DNA of 37,062 nt, from contig JALGVA010000037.1 of NCBI GenBank assembly GCA_029820295.1, positions 1 to 37,062 on the forward strand. The letters run 5' to 3'. Source of the DNA: Candidatus Zipacnadia bacterium. Lineage in GTDB: Bacteria; Armatimonadota; Zipacnadia; Zipacnadales; UBA5352. How positions within the stretch are numbered: position 1 is the first letter of the stretch; every line of letters begins with the position of its first letter. This document shows positions 8,710 through 16,998 of the stretch, in pieces. The position numbers were made by a program, and so were the translations under genes. The notes under the pieces were generated by a model. The model did no database searches. It saw nothing but the letters and a program-made list of their open reading frames with translations, and was not told where the DNA came from.

Positions 8710-9099
8710 ATGCAGGAGCTGGTGCAAGCCTGGCAGGTCGAGGAGGCCATGCGCGCGCTCGTGTGGGCGGGCCCGCTGTTGGGCCTGCTCATCGGGGCGA
8801 TCGCCGGCGCGATACTGCGGCAGGGCCCGGGCGTCGCCTGGCGCGGCCTGGCGGTCGGGCTCATCGGCCCGATCATCTACGCGCTGTGGCGCCTGTTCGA
8901 GCATATGGTGCGCTACAACCCGCAGACCGAGCGCGCCGGGCTGCACTCGGTGGCGACGCTGGCGCTGTGCGCGCTGCTGTTCATCGCAGTGGGCGCGCTG
9001 CTGGGGGCATTCTACCGCCGCGTGGTCTTCCCGCAGGAGGACCGCGCCGGCGACGTGGAGGCGGAGCCCGACGAGCCGCAGGCTGAGGACGGGCAATAG
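8710..9099 (+). CDS. Hypothetical membrane protein, three transmembrane segments
   Basis: A 129-residue protein of unknown family. Hydrophobic segments at about residues 17-38 ([21 protein letters not shown]), 46-61 ([15 protein letters not shown]) and 80-103 ([22 protein letters not shown]), with an acidic, Pro-rich cytoplasmic tail. The Gly-rich first helix suggests tight helix packing. It sits 27 nt after the LamG protein and 49 nt before ilvC, on the same strand, so it may be co-transcribed with either. The ribosome-binding site is weak (GAGGGAAC just upstream of the ATG). No function can be assigned. Confidence 0.65.
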   Translation: MQELVQAWQVEEAMRALVWAGPLLGLLIGAIAGAILRQGPGVAWRGLAVGLIGPIIYALWRLFEHMVRYNPQTERAGLHSVATLALCALLFIAVGALLGAFYRRVVFPQEDRAGDVEAEPDEPQAEDGQ

Positions 9100-9148
9100 G
9101 CGGCCGCGCGCTGTGGCCGTTGGCATCACCCGAAGGGAGAGACCGACC

Positions 9149-10147
<999 letters not shown>

Positions 10148-10172
10148 CCGCCACTGCCACGTGAGAAGGAAC

Positions 10173-10200
10173 GCGGGCGGAGGGACCTCCCTCCGCCCGC
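10173..10200 (+). terminator. Terminator after ilvC
   Basis: A 13-bp perfect stem (GCGGGCGGAGGGA at 10173-10185 with its complement at 10188-10200) 25 nt after the ilvC stop. The two arms are separated by only CC, so the real loop opens into the stem. Only TT follows, so it lacks a long U-tract, but position and stability fit a transcription end. New promoters start just downstream. Confidence 0.75.
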
Positions 10201-10214
10201 TTCGCGTCAGGGCA

Positions 10215-10243
10215 TTGTGCGGCGACGGCCGGCCGCGTACAAT
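10215..10243 (+). promoter_or_regulatory. Sigma-70-like promoter for the DUF6504-like gene (probably leaderless)
   Basis: TTGTGC (10215-10220), a 17-nt spacer, and TACAAT (10238-10243). The ATG of the next gene begins at 10250, seven bases after the -10 box, which is where transcription would start. The mRNA would therefore have no 5' leader. Confidence 0.6.
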
Positions 10244-10249
10244 GCCCCC

Positions 10250-10546
10250 ATGCTCATCAGCGCGCCGATCGAGGTCGAGATGCGCGCGACGGAACTCGCG
10301 GCCAGGGAGCCCGCGGCCTTCACCTGGGACGGCCGGCGCTACCAGATCGTGCGTATCCTCGACTTCTGGTTCGACACCGGCTTCGGCGCGCAGAAGCGCG
10401 GCAAGGCCTGGTATACACGCCGCCACCGCAACTGCTACATCGTCGAGGCCGACGACGGGCACACCTACGAGCTGTACCTCGATCGCGGCGGCAGCCAGAT
10501 GCAGTGGCATCTCTACCGGCGTCTGGACGACGACGCCGAAGTGTGA
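10250..10546 (+). CDS. Small DUF6504-like protein
   Basis: A 98-residue protein. The pattern AAFTWDGRRYQIVRILDFW...RNCYIVEADDGHTYELYLDR...WHLYRRLDD resembles the DUF6504 family (short cytoplasmic beta-rich proteins of unknown function, often in Actinobacteria); this is from memory and not certain. The start is taken at ATG 10250, since a -10 box ends at 10243 and upstream starts would lie inside the promoter. There is no ribosome site, consistent with a leaderless message. It lies between the ilvC terminator and the toxin-antitoxin promoter and so forms its own transcription unit. It has no catalytic motif; charged and aromatic residues dominate. Confidence 0.65.
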   Translation: MLISAPIEVEMRATELAAREPAAFTWDGRRYQIVRILDFWFDTGFGAQKRGKAWYTRRHRNCYIVEADDGHTYELYLDRGGSQMQWHLYRRLDDDAEV

Positions 10547-10556
10547 TCTCCGGAAG

Positions 10557-10586
10557 TTGCGGGAGCGGGCGCCTCCCGGGTACAAT
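10557..10586 (+). promoter_or_regulatory. Promoter with internal inverted repeat, upstream of the toxin-antitoxin pair
   Basis: TTGCGG (10557-10562), an 18-nt spacer, and TACAAT (10581-10586), 19 nt before the antitoxin ATG. The inverted repeat CGGGAG (10560-10565) / CTCCCG (10573-10578) lies between the two boxes. In VapBC modules the antitoxin represses its own promoter through such a repeat, so this is a candidate operator. It could also act as the terminator of the preceding gene, whose stop is at 10546. Confidence 0.6.
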
Positions 10587-10605
10587 CGCGTCAGAGGTGG
10601 TGACG

Positions 10606-10854
10606 ATGGCCGACACGGGTCTGAAACTGGACTTTCTGGAGTCTGCGCAGCGGGAGTATCTGCGCCGGCGCGCGCGTGAGCACAACTCCACGATCGAGGA
10701 CGAACTCAAGCGCGTGGTCGCCGAGGCCATGGACGCGCGTCCGCCGAAGGACCTGCGGGGCATCATCGGCATGTTAAAGGGCGATGGCACCGTGACCGGC
10801 GAGAACTTCCACGACTACCTCTACGGCGAGCCCGACGAGGTCGGGAGACAGTGA
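10606..10854 (+). CDS. VapB-type antitoxin (ribbon-helix-helix-like)
   Basis: An 82-residue protein starting at ATG 10606, with GAGGTGG at 10594-10600. The N-terminal half (LKLDFLESAQREYLRRRAREHNS, then TIEDELKRVVAEAM) has the strand-helix-helix pattern of CopG/Arc-like DNA-binding antitoxins. The C-terminal half (KDLRGIIGMLKGDGTVTGENFHDYLYGE) resembles the peptide that wraps the toxin. It overlaps the following PIN-domain gene by 4 bases (GTGA at 10851-10854), the usual coupling of antitoxin and toxin. Expected role: neutralise the toxin and repress the operon promoter. Family assignment rests mainly on context and helix pattern. Confidence 0.75.
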   Translation: MADTGLKLDFLESAQREYLRRRAREHNSTIEDELKRVVAEAMDARPPKDLRGIIGMLKGDGTVTGENFHDYLYGEPDEVGRQ

Positions 10855-11246
10855 GGGCGTTCGCGGACACCAGCTTCTTCTATGCACTGGCCGTCGAGGG
10901 AGCCCCCCGGCATCAGGAGGCTGTCGAGAGCTACAAGGCGTTTGAGGGCGAGTTCTGGCTGAGCAGCCATGTCCTGGCTGAGACGATGAGCCTTCTCACC
11001 AACCGGCGCGGCAAGCCCGGGGCGCTGAGCATGGGCCGGCAGATACTGGCGGCACGGCAGACGCGGGTGATACACGCCGACGACGACGTCGCGCAGGCCT
11101 GGGACCTCTTCGCGGCGCATCCGGACTGGGACTTCGACCTCGTCGATGCCCTCAGCTTCGCACTGATGCGACGCGAGGGCATCGACACCGCGTTTGCGCC
11201 CGACCGGCATTTCGCCCAGATGGGATTCGCCGTACTCCCCGCCTGA
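10851..11246 (+). CDS. VapC-type PIN-domain ribonuclease toxin
   Basis: A 131-residue PIN-domain protein starting at GTG 10851, overlapping the antitoxin stop. The four acidic residues expected to bind Mg2+ are all present: Asp6 (FADTSFFYAL), Glu44 (HVLAET), Asp99 (DLVDALSFALM) and Asp118 (FAPDRHF). Length and order match VapC toxins, which cleave tRNA or rRNA in the cytoplasm when freed from their antitoxin. The gene appears intact, so the module is probably functional. It sits between ilvC and leuC, framed by a terminator upstream and a fresh promoter immediately downstream, suggesting insertion into an older ilv-leu operon. Confidence 0.88.
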   Translation: MRAFADTSFFYALAVEGAPRHQEAVESYKAFEGEFWLSSHVLAETMSLLTNRRGKPGALSMGRQILAARQTRVIHADDDVAQAWDLFAAHPDWDFDLVDALSFALMRREGIDTAFAPDRHFAQMGFAVLPA

Positions 11247-11267
11247 CCCGGCCCCCCTGGCGGCGCG

Positions 11268-11297
11268 TTGCCGACGGCGGGGTGCTTCATGTATAAT
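11268..11297 (+). promoter_or_regulatory. Sigma-70-like promoter of leuCD
   Basis: TTGCCG (11268-11273), an 18-nt spacer, and a consensus TATAAT (11292-11297). leuC starts at 11381, giving a leader of roughly 75 nt. It is the best -10 box in the window. Confidence 0.65.
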
Positions 11298-11380
11298 CGC
11301 ACGCGCGGCCGGGCGGCTCGACCAAGCGCCGTCACCCGGCGTCGATCATCCCCCGGAGCCACCGATACCGAGGTGACGCG

Positions 11381-12634
11381 ATGACCATCACGGAGAAGCT
11401 GCTGGCCCGCGCGGCGGGCCGCGATCAGGTCAGGCCGGGCGAGTTCGTGAGCTGCGCGCTCGATCTGGTGCTGGCCAACGACGTCACCGCGCCCATCGCC
11501 ATCGACGAGTTCCGCAGGATGGGCGCCGAGAGCGTCTTCGACACGGGCAAGGTAGCGCTGGTGTGCGATCACGGCACACCGAACATGAACATCCAGGCCG
11601 CGACCCAGACCAGGAAGGTCCGCGACTTCGCGCGCGAGATGGGCGTGGTTCACTACTTCGAGGCCGACGACTCGGGCATCGAGCACATCATCCTCCCCGA
11701 CAAGGGCCTGGTGATCCCCGGCGACGTGGTCATCGGCGCCGACTCGCACACCTGCACCTACGGCGCGCTGGGCGCCTTCGCCACCGGCGTGGGCTCGACC
11801 GACGCCGCGGCCGGGATGGCGCTGGGAGAGTGCTGGTTCCGTGTGCCCGAGAGCATCGAGGTCATCTACACCGGGACGCTGCGCCCGTGGGTGTCGGGCA
11901 AGGACCTGATCCTGCGCCTGATCGGCGAGATCGGCGTGGCCGGCGCGCGCTACCGGGCGCTCGAGTTCAAGGGGCCGATCATCGACAACCTGCCCATGGC
12001 CGGGCGCTTCACCATCTGCAACATGGCGATCGAGGCGGGCGCCAAGAACGGTATCATCGCCCCCGACGCGACCACCCTGGCGTGGGTGGCGGGCCGCTCC
12101 GACCGCGAGCCGGTGGCGCTGGCCAGCGACCCGGATGTGAGCTACGTGCAGACCGTCGAGATCGACTGCGCCGACCTGGAGCCGCAGGTGGCCTTCCCGC
12201 ACCTGCCCGAGAACACGAAGGGCATCTCGGAGGTCGGCGAGGTCGCCATCGACCAGGCGGTCATCGGCGCGTGCACCAACGGGCGGCTGGAGGACCTGCG
12301 CGAGGCCGCAAAGGTGCTCAAGGGCCGCCACGTGGCCGAGGGCGTGCGCTGCATCGTCATCCCGGGCAGCCACGCCATCCACCTGCAGGCCACGCGCGAG
12401 GGGCTGGTCGAGCTGTTCCTGGAGGCCGGCTGCCTGGTCTCCACACCCACCTGCGGGCCGTGCCTGGGGATGCACATGGGCGTCCTCGCCGAGGGCGAGC
12501 GGGCGATCGCGACCACCAACCGCAACTTCGTCGGGCGCATGGGCCACCCGGGCAGTGAGGTCTACCTCGCCGGCCCGGCGGTCACCGCCGCGAGTGCGGT
12601 GGCGGGCAGGATCGCAGGACCGGATGAGCTGTAG
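11381..12634 (+). CDS. leuC: 3-isopropylmalate dehydratase large subunit
   Basis: With LeuD it isomerises 2-isopropylmalate to 3-isopropylmalate in leucine synthesis, using a [4Fe-4S] cluster; cytoplasmic. Length is 417 residues, the shorter type shared with archaea and many deep-branching bacteria, not the roughly 465-residue E. coli type. The cluster ligands are Cys298 (IGACTNGRLEDL), Cys358 and Cys361 (STPTCGPCLGMH). Also seen: LVCDHGTPN near residue 60-68 and IGADSHTCTYGALGAF at 118-133. Start ATG 11381 has AGGTGA 7 nt upstream. A homoaconitase role is possible for this subfamily, but the ilv-leu context argues for leucine synthesis. leuD follows after 124 nt. Confidence 0.95.
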   Translation: MTITEKLLARAAGRDQVRPGEFVSCALDLVLANDVTAPIAIDEFRRMGAESVFDTGKVALVCDHGTPNMNIQAATQTRKVRDFAREMGVVHYFEADDSGIEHIILPDKGLVIPGDVVIGADSHTCTYGALGAFATGVGSTDAAAGMALGECWFRVPESIEVIYTGTLRPWVSGKDLILRLIGEIGVAGARYRALEFKGPIIDNLPMAGRFTICNMAIEAGAKNGIIAPDATTLAWVAGRSDREPVALASDPDVSYVQTVEIDCADLEPQVAFPHLPENTKGISEVGEVAIDQAVIGACTNGRLEDLREAAKVLKGRHVAEGVRCIVIPGSHAIHLQATREGLVELFLEAGCLVSTPTCGPCLGMHMGVLAEGERAIATTNRNFVGRMGHPGSEVYLAGPAVTAASAVAGRIAGPDEL

Positions 12635-12704
12635 CGGCCGCCGCGCCGCCCAGGTCGGGCCCCCTGCGCGACAATGCCGTTCGCCACGACGAAGACGCCG
12701 TGGC

Positions 12705-12721
12705 GCAGGCGCCTCGCCTGC
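12705..12721 (+). repeat. Short hairpin between leuC and leuD
   Basis: A perfect 7-bp inverted repeat (GCAGGCG 12705-12711, CGCCTGC 12715-12721) with a 3-nt loop, in the 124-nt gap. It lies about 37 nt before the leuD start. It could stabilise or adjust relative expression of the two subunits; no other feature is seen in this gap. Confidence 0.35.
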
Positions 12722-12758
12722 ACAAGCCGTTCGACCAGTACACCGATGAGGTGCTGAC

Positions 12759-13256
12759 ATGAAGGCGACGGGCACGGTGCACAAGTACGGCGACCACGTC
12801 GATACCGACGCGATCATCGCGGCGCGCTATCTGACCACCACCGACCCGGACGAGCTGGCCGGGCACTGCATGCAGGACATCGACGAGGGCTTCGTGGCCC
12901 GCGTGAAGCCCGGCGACATCATGGTCGCGGGCGAGAACTTCGGCTGCGGCAGCTCGCGCGAGCACGCGCCCATCGCCATCAAGGCGGCGGGCGTAAGCGC
13001 GGTGATCGCGGCCAACTTCGCGCGCATCTTCTACCGCAACGCACTCAACATCGGCCTGCCGATCATCGAGAGCGCCGAGGCGGCCGCGCGCATCAACGCC
13101 AGCGATGAGGTGACCGTGGACACCGAAGCGGGCATCATCGTCGATCACACCACCGGCGAACAGTTCGCCTTCCAGCCGCTCACCGACGTGGCGGCGGAGC
13201 TGGTCGCCGCCGGCGGCCTGGTGCCGATGGTCAAGGAGCGGCTGGGGAAAGCGTAG
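12759..13256 (+). CDS. leuD: 3-isopropylmalate dehydratase small subunit
   Basis: Small swivelling subunit of isopropylmalate isomerase. It has 165 residues, matching the short LeuD type that pairs with the 417-residue LeuC. Conserved features are GDHVDTDAIIAARYL (11-25), the substrate-selecting loop YLTTTDP (24-30), and the active-site block GENFGCGSSREHAP (58-71). The loop is close to the YLNT form common in bacterial LeuD; the related YLRT loop is linked to homoaconitase, so a broader substrate range cannot be excluded. The ribosome site is GAGGTG before ATG 12759. It is likely in one transcript with leuC, and der begins 13 nt after its stop. Confidence 0.94.
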   Translation: MKATGTVHKYGDHVDTDAIIAARYLTTTDPDELAGHCMQDIDEGFVARVKPGDIMVAGENFGCGSSREHAPIAIKAAGVSAVIAANFARIFYRNALNIGLPIIESAEAAARINASDEVTVDTEAGIIVDHTTGEQFAFQPLTDVAAELVAAGGLVPMVKERLGKA

Positions 13257-13269
13257 CGAGCAATCGTCC

Positions 13270-14625
13270 ATGCCCATACCCATCGTCGCGATAGTCGGCC
13301 GCACGAACGTCGGCAAGTCCACGCTGTTCAATCGGCTGGTGGGCCACCAGCTTGCGGTGGTCGATGACCGGCCCGGCGTGACGCGTGACCGCCTGTACGC
13401 CGAGGTCGCCATCGGTTCGCGCATCGCCATCCTGGTGGACACCGGTGGGCTGGTCGGCGCCGAGAGCGATGAGCTGATCCTCCAGGTCTCCGAGCAGGCC
13501 GCGGCGGCGCTCCAGGAGGCCGACGTGCTGGTGATGATGGTGGACGGCCTCGAGGGCGTCACGCCCGCCGACCACCACGTCGCGGATGTGGTCCGCAAGA
13601 CGGGCAAGCCGGCCATCCTTGTGGTGAACAAGCTCGAGAACGAGGCCGACCCGATCCACGAGTTCTGGGAGCTGGCGCTGGGCCGGCCGCACCGCATCTC
13701 GGCCCGCACCGGCTACGGCCTGCAGAGCCTGGCGGAGGAGATCGCCGAGGCGCTGCCGCCACCGGGCGAGCCGATCGAGCGGCCGACCGACGAGGTCGCG
13801 GTCGCGCTGGTGGGGCGGCCCAACGTGGGCAAGTCGGCGATCATCAACGCGATGCTGGGCGAGGAGCGCGTGATCGTCAGCGACACGCCCGGCACCACGC
13901 GCGACGCCGTGGACATTGCGGTCGAGTACGACGACCGGCCCTTCCGGCTGATCGACACCGCGGGCCTGCGCCGCTACGCCCACCGGGCGGAGGGCACGGA
14001 GTACTACTCCAGCCTGCGCACCATCCGGGCGCTGCAGCGCGCCGACGTGGGCGTGCTGGTGGTGGACGTCTCCGAGGGGCTGACCCGCCAGGACGAGCGC
14101 GTCGCCGGCGAGATCGAGAAGGCCAACCGGGGCATCGTCATCGCCGCCAACAAGTGGGATGTAATCCAGGACGCCATGCCCACGCCCGAGGACGCCACCG
14201 AGGGCCAGGCGCGGCGCGCCGAGCGCACGCGGCGCGGCGACTTCGAGCGCATCCTGCGCCACCGCATGCCCTTCCTTGACTACGCGCCGCTGCACTTCAC
14301 CTCGGCGATGACCGGCGAGGGCCTGGAGGAGTTGCTCGAGGCCGCGTCCGAGGTCGCCGAGCAGTTCAACCGGCGCATCGGCACCGGCGAGGTGAACCGC
14401 GTCATCCAGAGGGCGCTCATGGCGCATCAGCCGCCGGCTCGCGGTGCACGCCATCTTAAGGTATACTACGCGACACAGGTGGGCACGCGCCCGCCCTCGT
14501 TCGTGCTCAAGGTGAACGACCCGAAGCTGTGCCACTTCTCCTACGAGCGCTTCCTGCGCAACCGTCTGCGCGAGGAGTTCGGCCTCTACGGCGTGCCGAT
14601 CGGCATGAAGCTCGAGCCGCGCTGA
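13270..14625 (+). CDS. der: Ribosome-assembly GTPase Der (EngA)
   Basis: An essential tandem GTPase needed for 50S subunit maturation. It has 451 residues with two G domains and a C-terminal KH-like domain. Domain 1: P-loop GRTNVGKST (10-18), PGVTRDR, DTGG (57-60). Domain 2: GRPNVGKSA (182-190), PGTTRDAV, DTAG, NKWD (294-297). The KH-like part is about 370-451 (HLKVYYATQVGTRPPSFVLKVN). Oddity: the base-recognition motif of domain 1 is Asn120-Lys121-Leu122-Glu123, with Glu in place of Asp; NKxE also occurs in some alphaproteobacterial Der proteins, as I recall. It starts 13 nt after leuD and leads into plsY-gpsA, so a long shared transcript is likely. Confidence 0.97.
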   Translation: MPIPIVAIVGRTNVGKSTLFNRLVGHQLAVVDDRPGVTRDRLYAEVAIGSRIAILVDTGGLVGAESDELILQVSEQAAAALQEADVLVMMVDGLEGVTPADHHVADVVRKTGKPAILVVNKLENEADPIHEFWELALGRPHRISARTGYGLQSLAEEIAEALPPPGEPIERPTDEVAVALVGRPNVGKSAIINAMLGEERVIVSDTPGTTRDAVDIAVEYDDRPFRLIDTAGLRRYAHRAEGTEYYSSLRTIRALQRADVGVLVVDVSEGLTRQDERVAGEIEKANRGIVIAANKWDVIQDAMPTPEDATEGQARRAERTRRGDFERILRHRMPFLDYAPLHFTSAMTGEGLEELLEAASEVAEQFNRRIGTGEVNRVIQRALMAHQPPARGARHLKVYYATQVGTRPPSFVLKVNDPKLCHFSYERFLRNRLREEFGLYGVPIGMKLEPR

Positions 14626-14639
14626 GCGAGGTGACCCGG

Positions 14640-15287
14640 GTGAGCGAAGTGAGCGGAATGCAGGGGCTTGCGCTGGCTCTGAGCTACCTGATCGGCGCCA
14701 TCCCGGTTGGGCTGATCATCGGGCTGGCGCGCGGCGTGGATGTGCGCCAGGTGGGCAGCGGCAACATCGGCGCGACCAACGTCATGCGCGGCCTGGGCGC
14801 GGGCCTGGGCCTGCTGGTGTTCGTGATCGACGTGCTCAAAGGCGCGGCCGGGGTGATGATCGGCCGCACCATGGGCCTGGATGGCTGGCTGCTGGGCATG
14901 ACCGCGATGTTCGCCGTGCTGGGGCACTCGTACTCGCCTTACCTGGTCTTCAAGGGCGGCAAGGGCGTGGCGACGACCCTGGGCACCATGCTGGCGATCT
15001 CGCCGCCCGCCGGGCTGCTGGCGCTGGGCGTGTGGTTCGTGGTGGTGCTGACCACGCGCTACGTCTCCCTGGCCTCGATCCTCGGTGCGACGGCGCTGCC
15101 GGTGGCCTTCTACCTGCTGCATCCCGCGCAGAGCGCGACGCTGGTGCCGATCGTGGCGCTGGTGGTCATCGTGGTGAGCAGACACAACGAGAACATCGCC
15201 CGGCTGCTCAAGGGCGAGGAGAGCCGCTTCGGCTCCTCGAAGCTGAAGCCGGACGACCAGTCGGAGGCGCCGGCGGCCGAGAAGTGA
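14640..15287 (+). CDS. plsY: Acyl-phosphate:glycerol-3-phosphate acyltransferase
   Basis: An integral membrane enzyme that transfers an acyl group from acyl-phosphate to the sn-1 position of glycerol-3-phosphate, the first step in phospholipid synthesis. From GTG 14640 it is 215 residues; GAGGTGA at 14628-14634 supports this start, with GTG 14631 or ATG 14658 as alternatives. The family motifs are complete: GSGNIGATNVMR, the central GHSYSPYLVFKGGKGVATTLG, and RHNENIARLLKGEE. Four to five hydrophobic segments are evident. It begins just after der and is followed 23 nt later by gpsA, which makes its glycerol-3-phosphate substrate, a functionally sensible pair. Confidence 0.95.
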   Translation: MSEVSGMQGLALALSYLIGAIPVGLIIGLARGVDVRQVGSGNIGATNVMRGLGAGLGLLVFVIDVLKGAAGVMIGRTMGLDGWLLGMTAMFAVLGHSYSPYLVFKGGKGVATTLGTMLAISPPAGLLALGVWFVVVLTTRYVSLASILGATALPVAFYLLHPAQSATLVPIVALVVIVVSRHNENIARLLKGEESRFGSSKLKPDDQSEAPAAEK

Positions 15288-15310
15288 GGCGCGCGCGGGA
15301 AGGCGGAACC

Positions 15311-16336
15311 ATGGCGCAGACCAACTCGCCCGTGGCGGTGATCGGCGCGGGCGCATGGGGCACCACGCTGGCGCGCATGCTCGCCGAGCAGGGCGTGCCG
15401 GTGCGCCTGTGGGCGGTCACTCGCGAGCTGGCCATCGAGATCGACGAGCACCGCGAGAACGTCAGTTTCCTCCCTGGCGTGCCGTTGCCCGAGGGAGTGG
15501 ATGTGTCCTCCAACGGCCCGCGCGTGCTCGACGGCGCCGCCGCGGTCATCTGGGTGGTGCCCTCGCGGTGGCTGCGCGAGGTCGCCGCGGGCATGGCGCC
15601 GCACGTCCCGGCCAACGTACTCCACGTGTGCGCCACCAAGGGCATCGAGCCCGACACCGGCCTGCGCATGAGCCAGGTGCTGGCCCAGGCATTGGGCGAC
15701 GCCAACGAGAAGGCGCTGGCGGCAGAGCTGGTGGCGCTGTCGGGGCCGAACCTGTCGGGCGAGATCAACGAGGGCATGCCGGCGCTGAGCGTCGCCGCCT
15801 CGGCCAGCGACGAGCGCGCGCGCCAGGCCCAGGAGCTGCTGACCACCCCGCGCTTCCGCGTCTACCGCAACCCGGACATCGTCGGCGTCGAGCTGTGCGG
15901 CGCGCTCAAGAACGTGATCGCGATCGCCGCGGGGATGAGCGACGGCCTGGGCTTCGGCGCCAACGCGCGGGCCGCGCTGATCACCCGCGGGCTGGCGGAG
16001 ATGACGCGCCTCGGCGTCGAGCTGGGGGCGCACCCGCAGACCTTCGCGGGCATCGCCGGCATGGGCGACCTGGTCACCACCTGCACCAGCCGGCTGAGCC
16101 GCAACTACTCGACCGGCCTGCGGCTGGCGAAGGGCGAGAGCCGCGAGCACATCGAGACCTCGATGCGCGCGGTGGCCGAGGGCATCCGCACCACCCAAGC
16201 GGAGGTGGCGCTGGCCGCGGAGGTCGGCGTCGAGGTGCCCATCGCCGAGGCGGTCCACGAGGTGCTCTTTGAGGACCTCGATCCGCGCACCGCCGCGGAG
16301 ATGCTCATGACGCGGGCGCAGCGGGCGGAGTTCTGA
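15311..16336 (+). CDS. gpsA: NAD(P)-dependent glycerol-3-phosphate dehydrogenase
   Basis: Reduces dihydroxyacetone phosphate to sn-glycerol-3-phosphate for lipid synthesis; cytoplasmic. It has 341 residues from ATG 15311 (GAAGGCGG-type site upstream). A longer frame back to 15032 is only read-through of plsY. Features: Rossmann motif GAGAWG (12-17), the NPG-like SGPNLSGEINEGMPA, catalytic Lys200 (GALKNVIAIAAG), and the C-terminal block GLAEMTRLGVELGA...GMGDLVTTCTSRLSRNYSTG. It directly follows plsY, so production and acylation of glycerol-3-phosphate are linked in one transcript. Confidence 0.97.
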   Translation: MAQTNSPVAVIGAGAWGTTLARMLAEQGVPVRLWAVTRELAIEIDEHRENVSFLPGVPLPEGVDVSSNGPRVLDGAAAVIWVVPSRWLREVAAGMAPHVPANVLHVCATKGIEPDTGLRMSQVLAQALGDANEKALAAELVALSGPNLSGEINEGMPALSVAASASDERARQAQELLTTPRFRVYRNPDIVGVELCGALKNVIAIAAGMSDGLGFGANARAALITRGLAEMTRLGVELGAHPQTFAGIAGMGDLVTTCTSRLSRNYSTGLRLAKGESREHIETSMRAVAEGIRTTQAEVALAAEVGVEVPIAEAVHEVLFEDLDPRTAAEMLMTRAQRAEF

Positions 16337-16462
16337 GCAGGCTTTTCGCTGAAGGGGAGGAGGGCATCTTCCGACGGCGGTCGAATACGGGCCTGTGTGG
16401 GCGAGGGAGGGCGTTGGCCCCGCGGCGTGTCGGCCGTCTCAATGCTTGGGGAGGTGCCTGTC

Positions 16463-16744
16463 ATGGCGGACATTACCAAGACGGACCTGGTGGAGGAGAT
16501 CGCGGAGCGCACGGGGCTGACCAAGGCGGACTCGGAGCGGGCGCTGGGAGCGTTCCTCGACACGGTCGCGACGGCGCTGGGGCGCGGCCAGAGCGTGCAG
16601 ATCACCGGCTTCGGCACCTTCGAGCCGCGTGAGCGGGCGGCCCGCAAAGCGCGGAATCCGCAGACCGGTGAGGAGATCGATGTGCCGGCCACCACGGTCC
16701 CGGCATTCCGGGCTGGTAAAGCGCTCAAGGATGTGGTAAAGTAG
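16463..16744 (+). CDS. HU-family DNA-binding protein
   Basis: A small basic histone-like protein that bends DNA and organises the nucleoid. It has 93 residues from ATG 16463, chosen because GGGAGGTG (16449-16456) is correctly spaced; upstream in-frame starts at 16397 and 16442 would add non-family residues. It begins MADITKTDLVEEIAERTG and contains the HU signature GFGTFEPRERAARKARNPQTG, the Pro-tipped DNA-binding arm and AFRAGKALKDVVK. Typical HU-beta size. It lies 126 nt after gpsA and just before tRNA-Pro; I saw no clear promoter. HU versus IHF cannot be settled from sequence alone, but a single-gene HU homodimer is most likely. Confidence 0.95.
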   Translation: MADITKTDLVEEIAERTGLTKADSERALGAFLDTVATALGRGQSVQITGFGTFEPRERAARKARNPQTGEEIDVPATTVPAFRAGKALKDVVK

Positions 16745-16755
16745 CAGTCCCCCAT

Positions 16756-16769
16756 CGGCCCGCGGGCCG
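16756..16769 (+). terminator. 14-bp GC palindrome after the HU gene
   Basis: CGGCCCGCGGGCCG is a perfect palindrome 12 nt after the HU stop and 15 nt before the tRNA. It may form a short stem ending the HU message or mark the tRNA promoter region. No T-tract follows. Confidence 0.35.
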
Positions 16770-16783
16770 GTAGCAGTCTCGGT

Positions 16784-16860
16784 CGGGGCGTGGCGCAGCT
16801 TGGTAGCGCGTTTGACTGGGGGTCAAAAGGTCGCCGGTTCAAATCCGGCCGCCCCGACCA
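16784..16860 (+). tRNA. tRNA-Pro (anticodon GGG)
   Basis: Folds into a full cloverleaf: acceptor CGGGGCG/CGCCCCG, D-arm GCGC-AGCTTGGTA-GCGC, anticodon stem TTTGA/TCAAA with loop CTGGGGG (anticodon GGG at 16818-16820), T-arm GCCGG-TTCAAAT-CCGGC, discriminator A and an encoded CCA at 16858-16860. The 77-nt length is normal. It reads CCC/CCU proline codons. It lies between the HU gene and the aminotransferase, and no integrase or attachment-site duplication is seen next to it. Confidence 0.97.
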
Positions 16861-16936
16861 GCCATGCAGGCTCAGTGACGTGGGCCGCTCATCGCGGCGT
16901 CGCGCCGCTGGCGCAAGCATCATTGTGTGTGCGATG

Positions 16937-16969
16937 GGCCGCTCTCTCATCCCCCGAGATCGAGCGGCC
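16937..16969 (+). terminator. Stem-loop between tRNA-Pro and the aminotransferase gene
   Basis: GGCCGCTC (16937-16944) pairs with GAGCGGCC (16962-16969), and an inner TCTC/GAGA (16945-16948, 16956-16959) extends the stem. It could terminate the tRNA transcript or be a leader structure of the aminotransferase gene that starts 29 nt later. It is followed by GCTTCCTT, a weak pyrimidine tract. Confidence 0.4.
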
Positions 16970-16998
16970 GCTTCCTTAAGCACGGGCGGGAGGCAGCG

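Noticed and set aside
8663-9148. N-terminal extension of ilvC by 162 residues
   Set aside because: It is the out-of-frame reading of the membrane protein gene at 8710-9099; ATG 9149 has a ribosome site and gives the standard class I length.
15032-15310. Longer gpsA starting within plsY
   Set aside because: The extra residues are Arg/Ala/Gly-rich read-through of plsY; GpsA homologues start at the ATG at 15311.
16784-16860. tRNA-Pro as an integration site for a mobile element
   Set aside because: No integrase gene and no repeated 3' tRNA fragment were found on either side.
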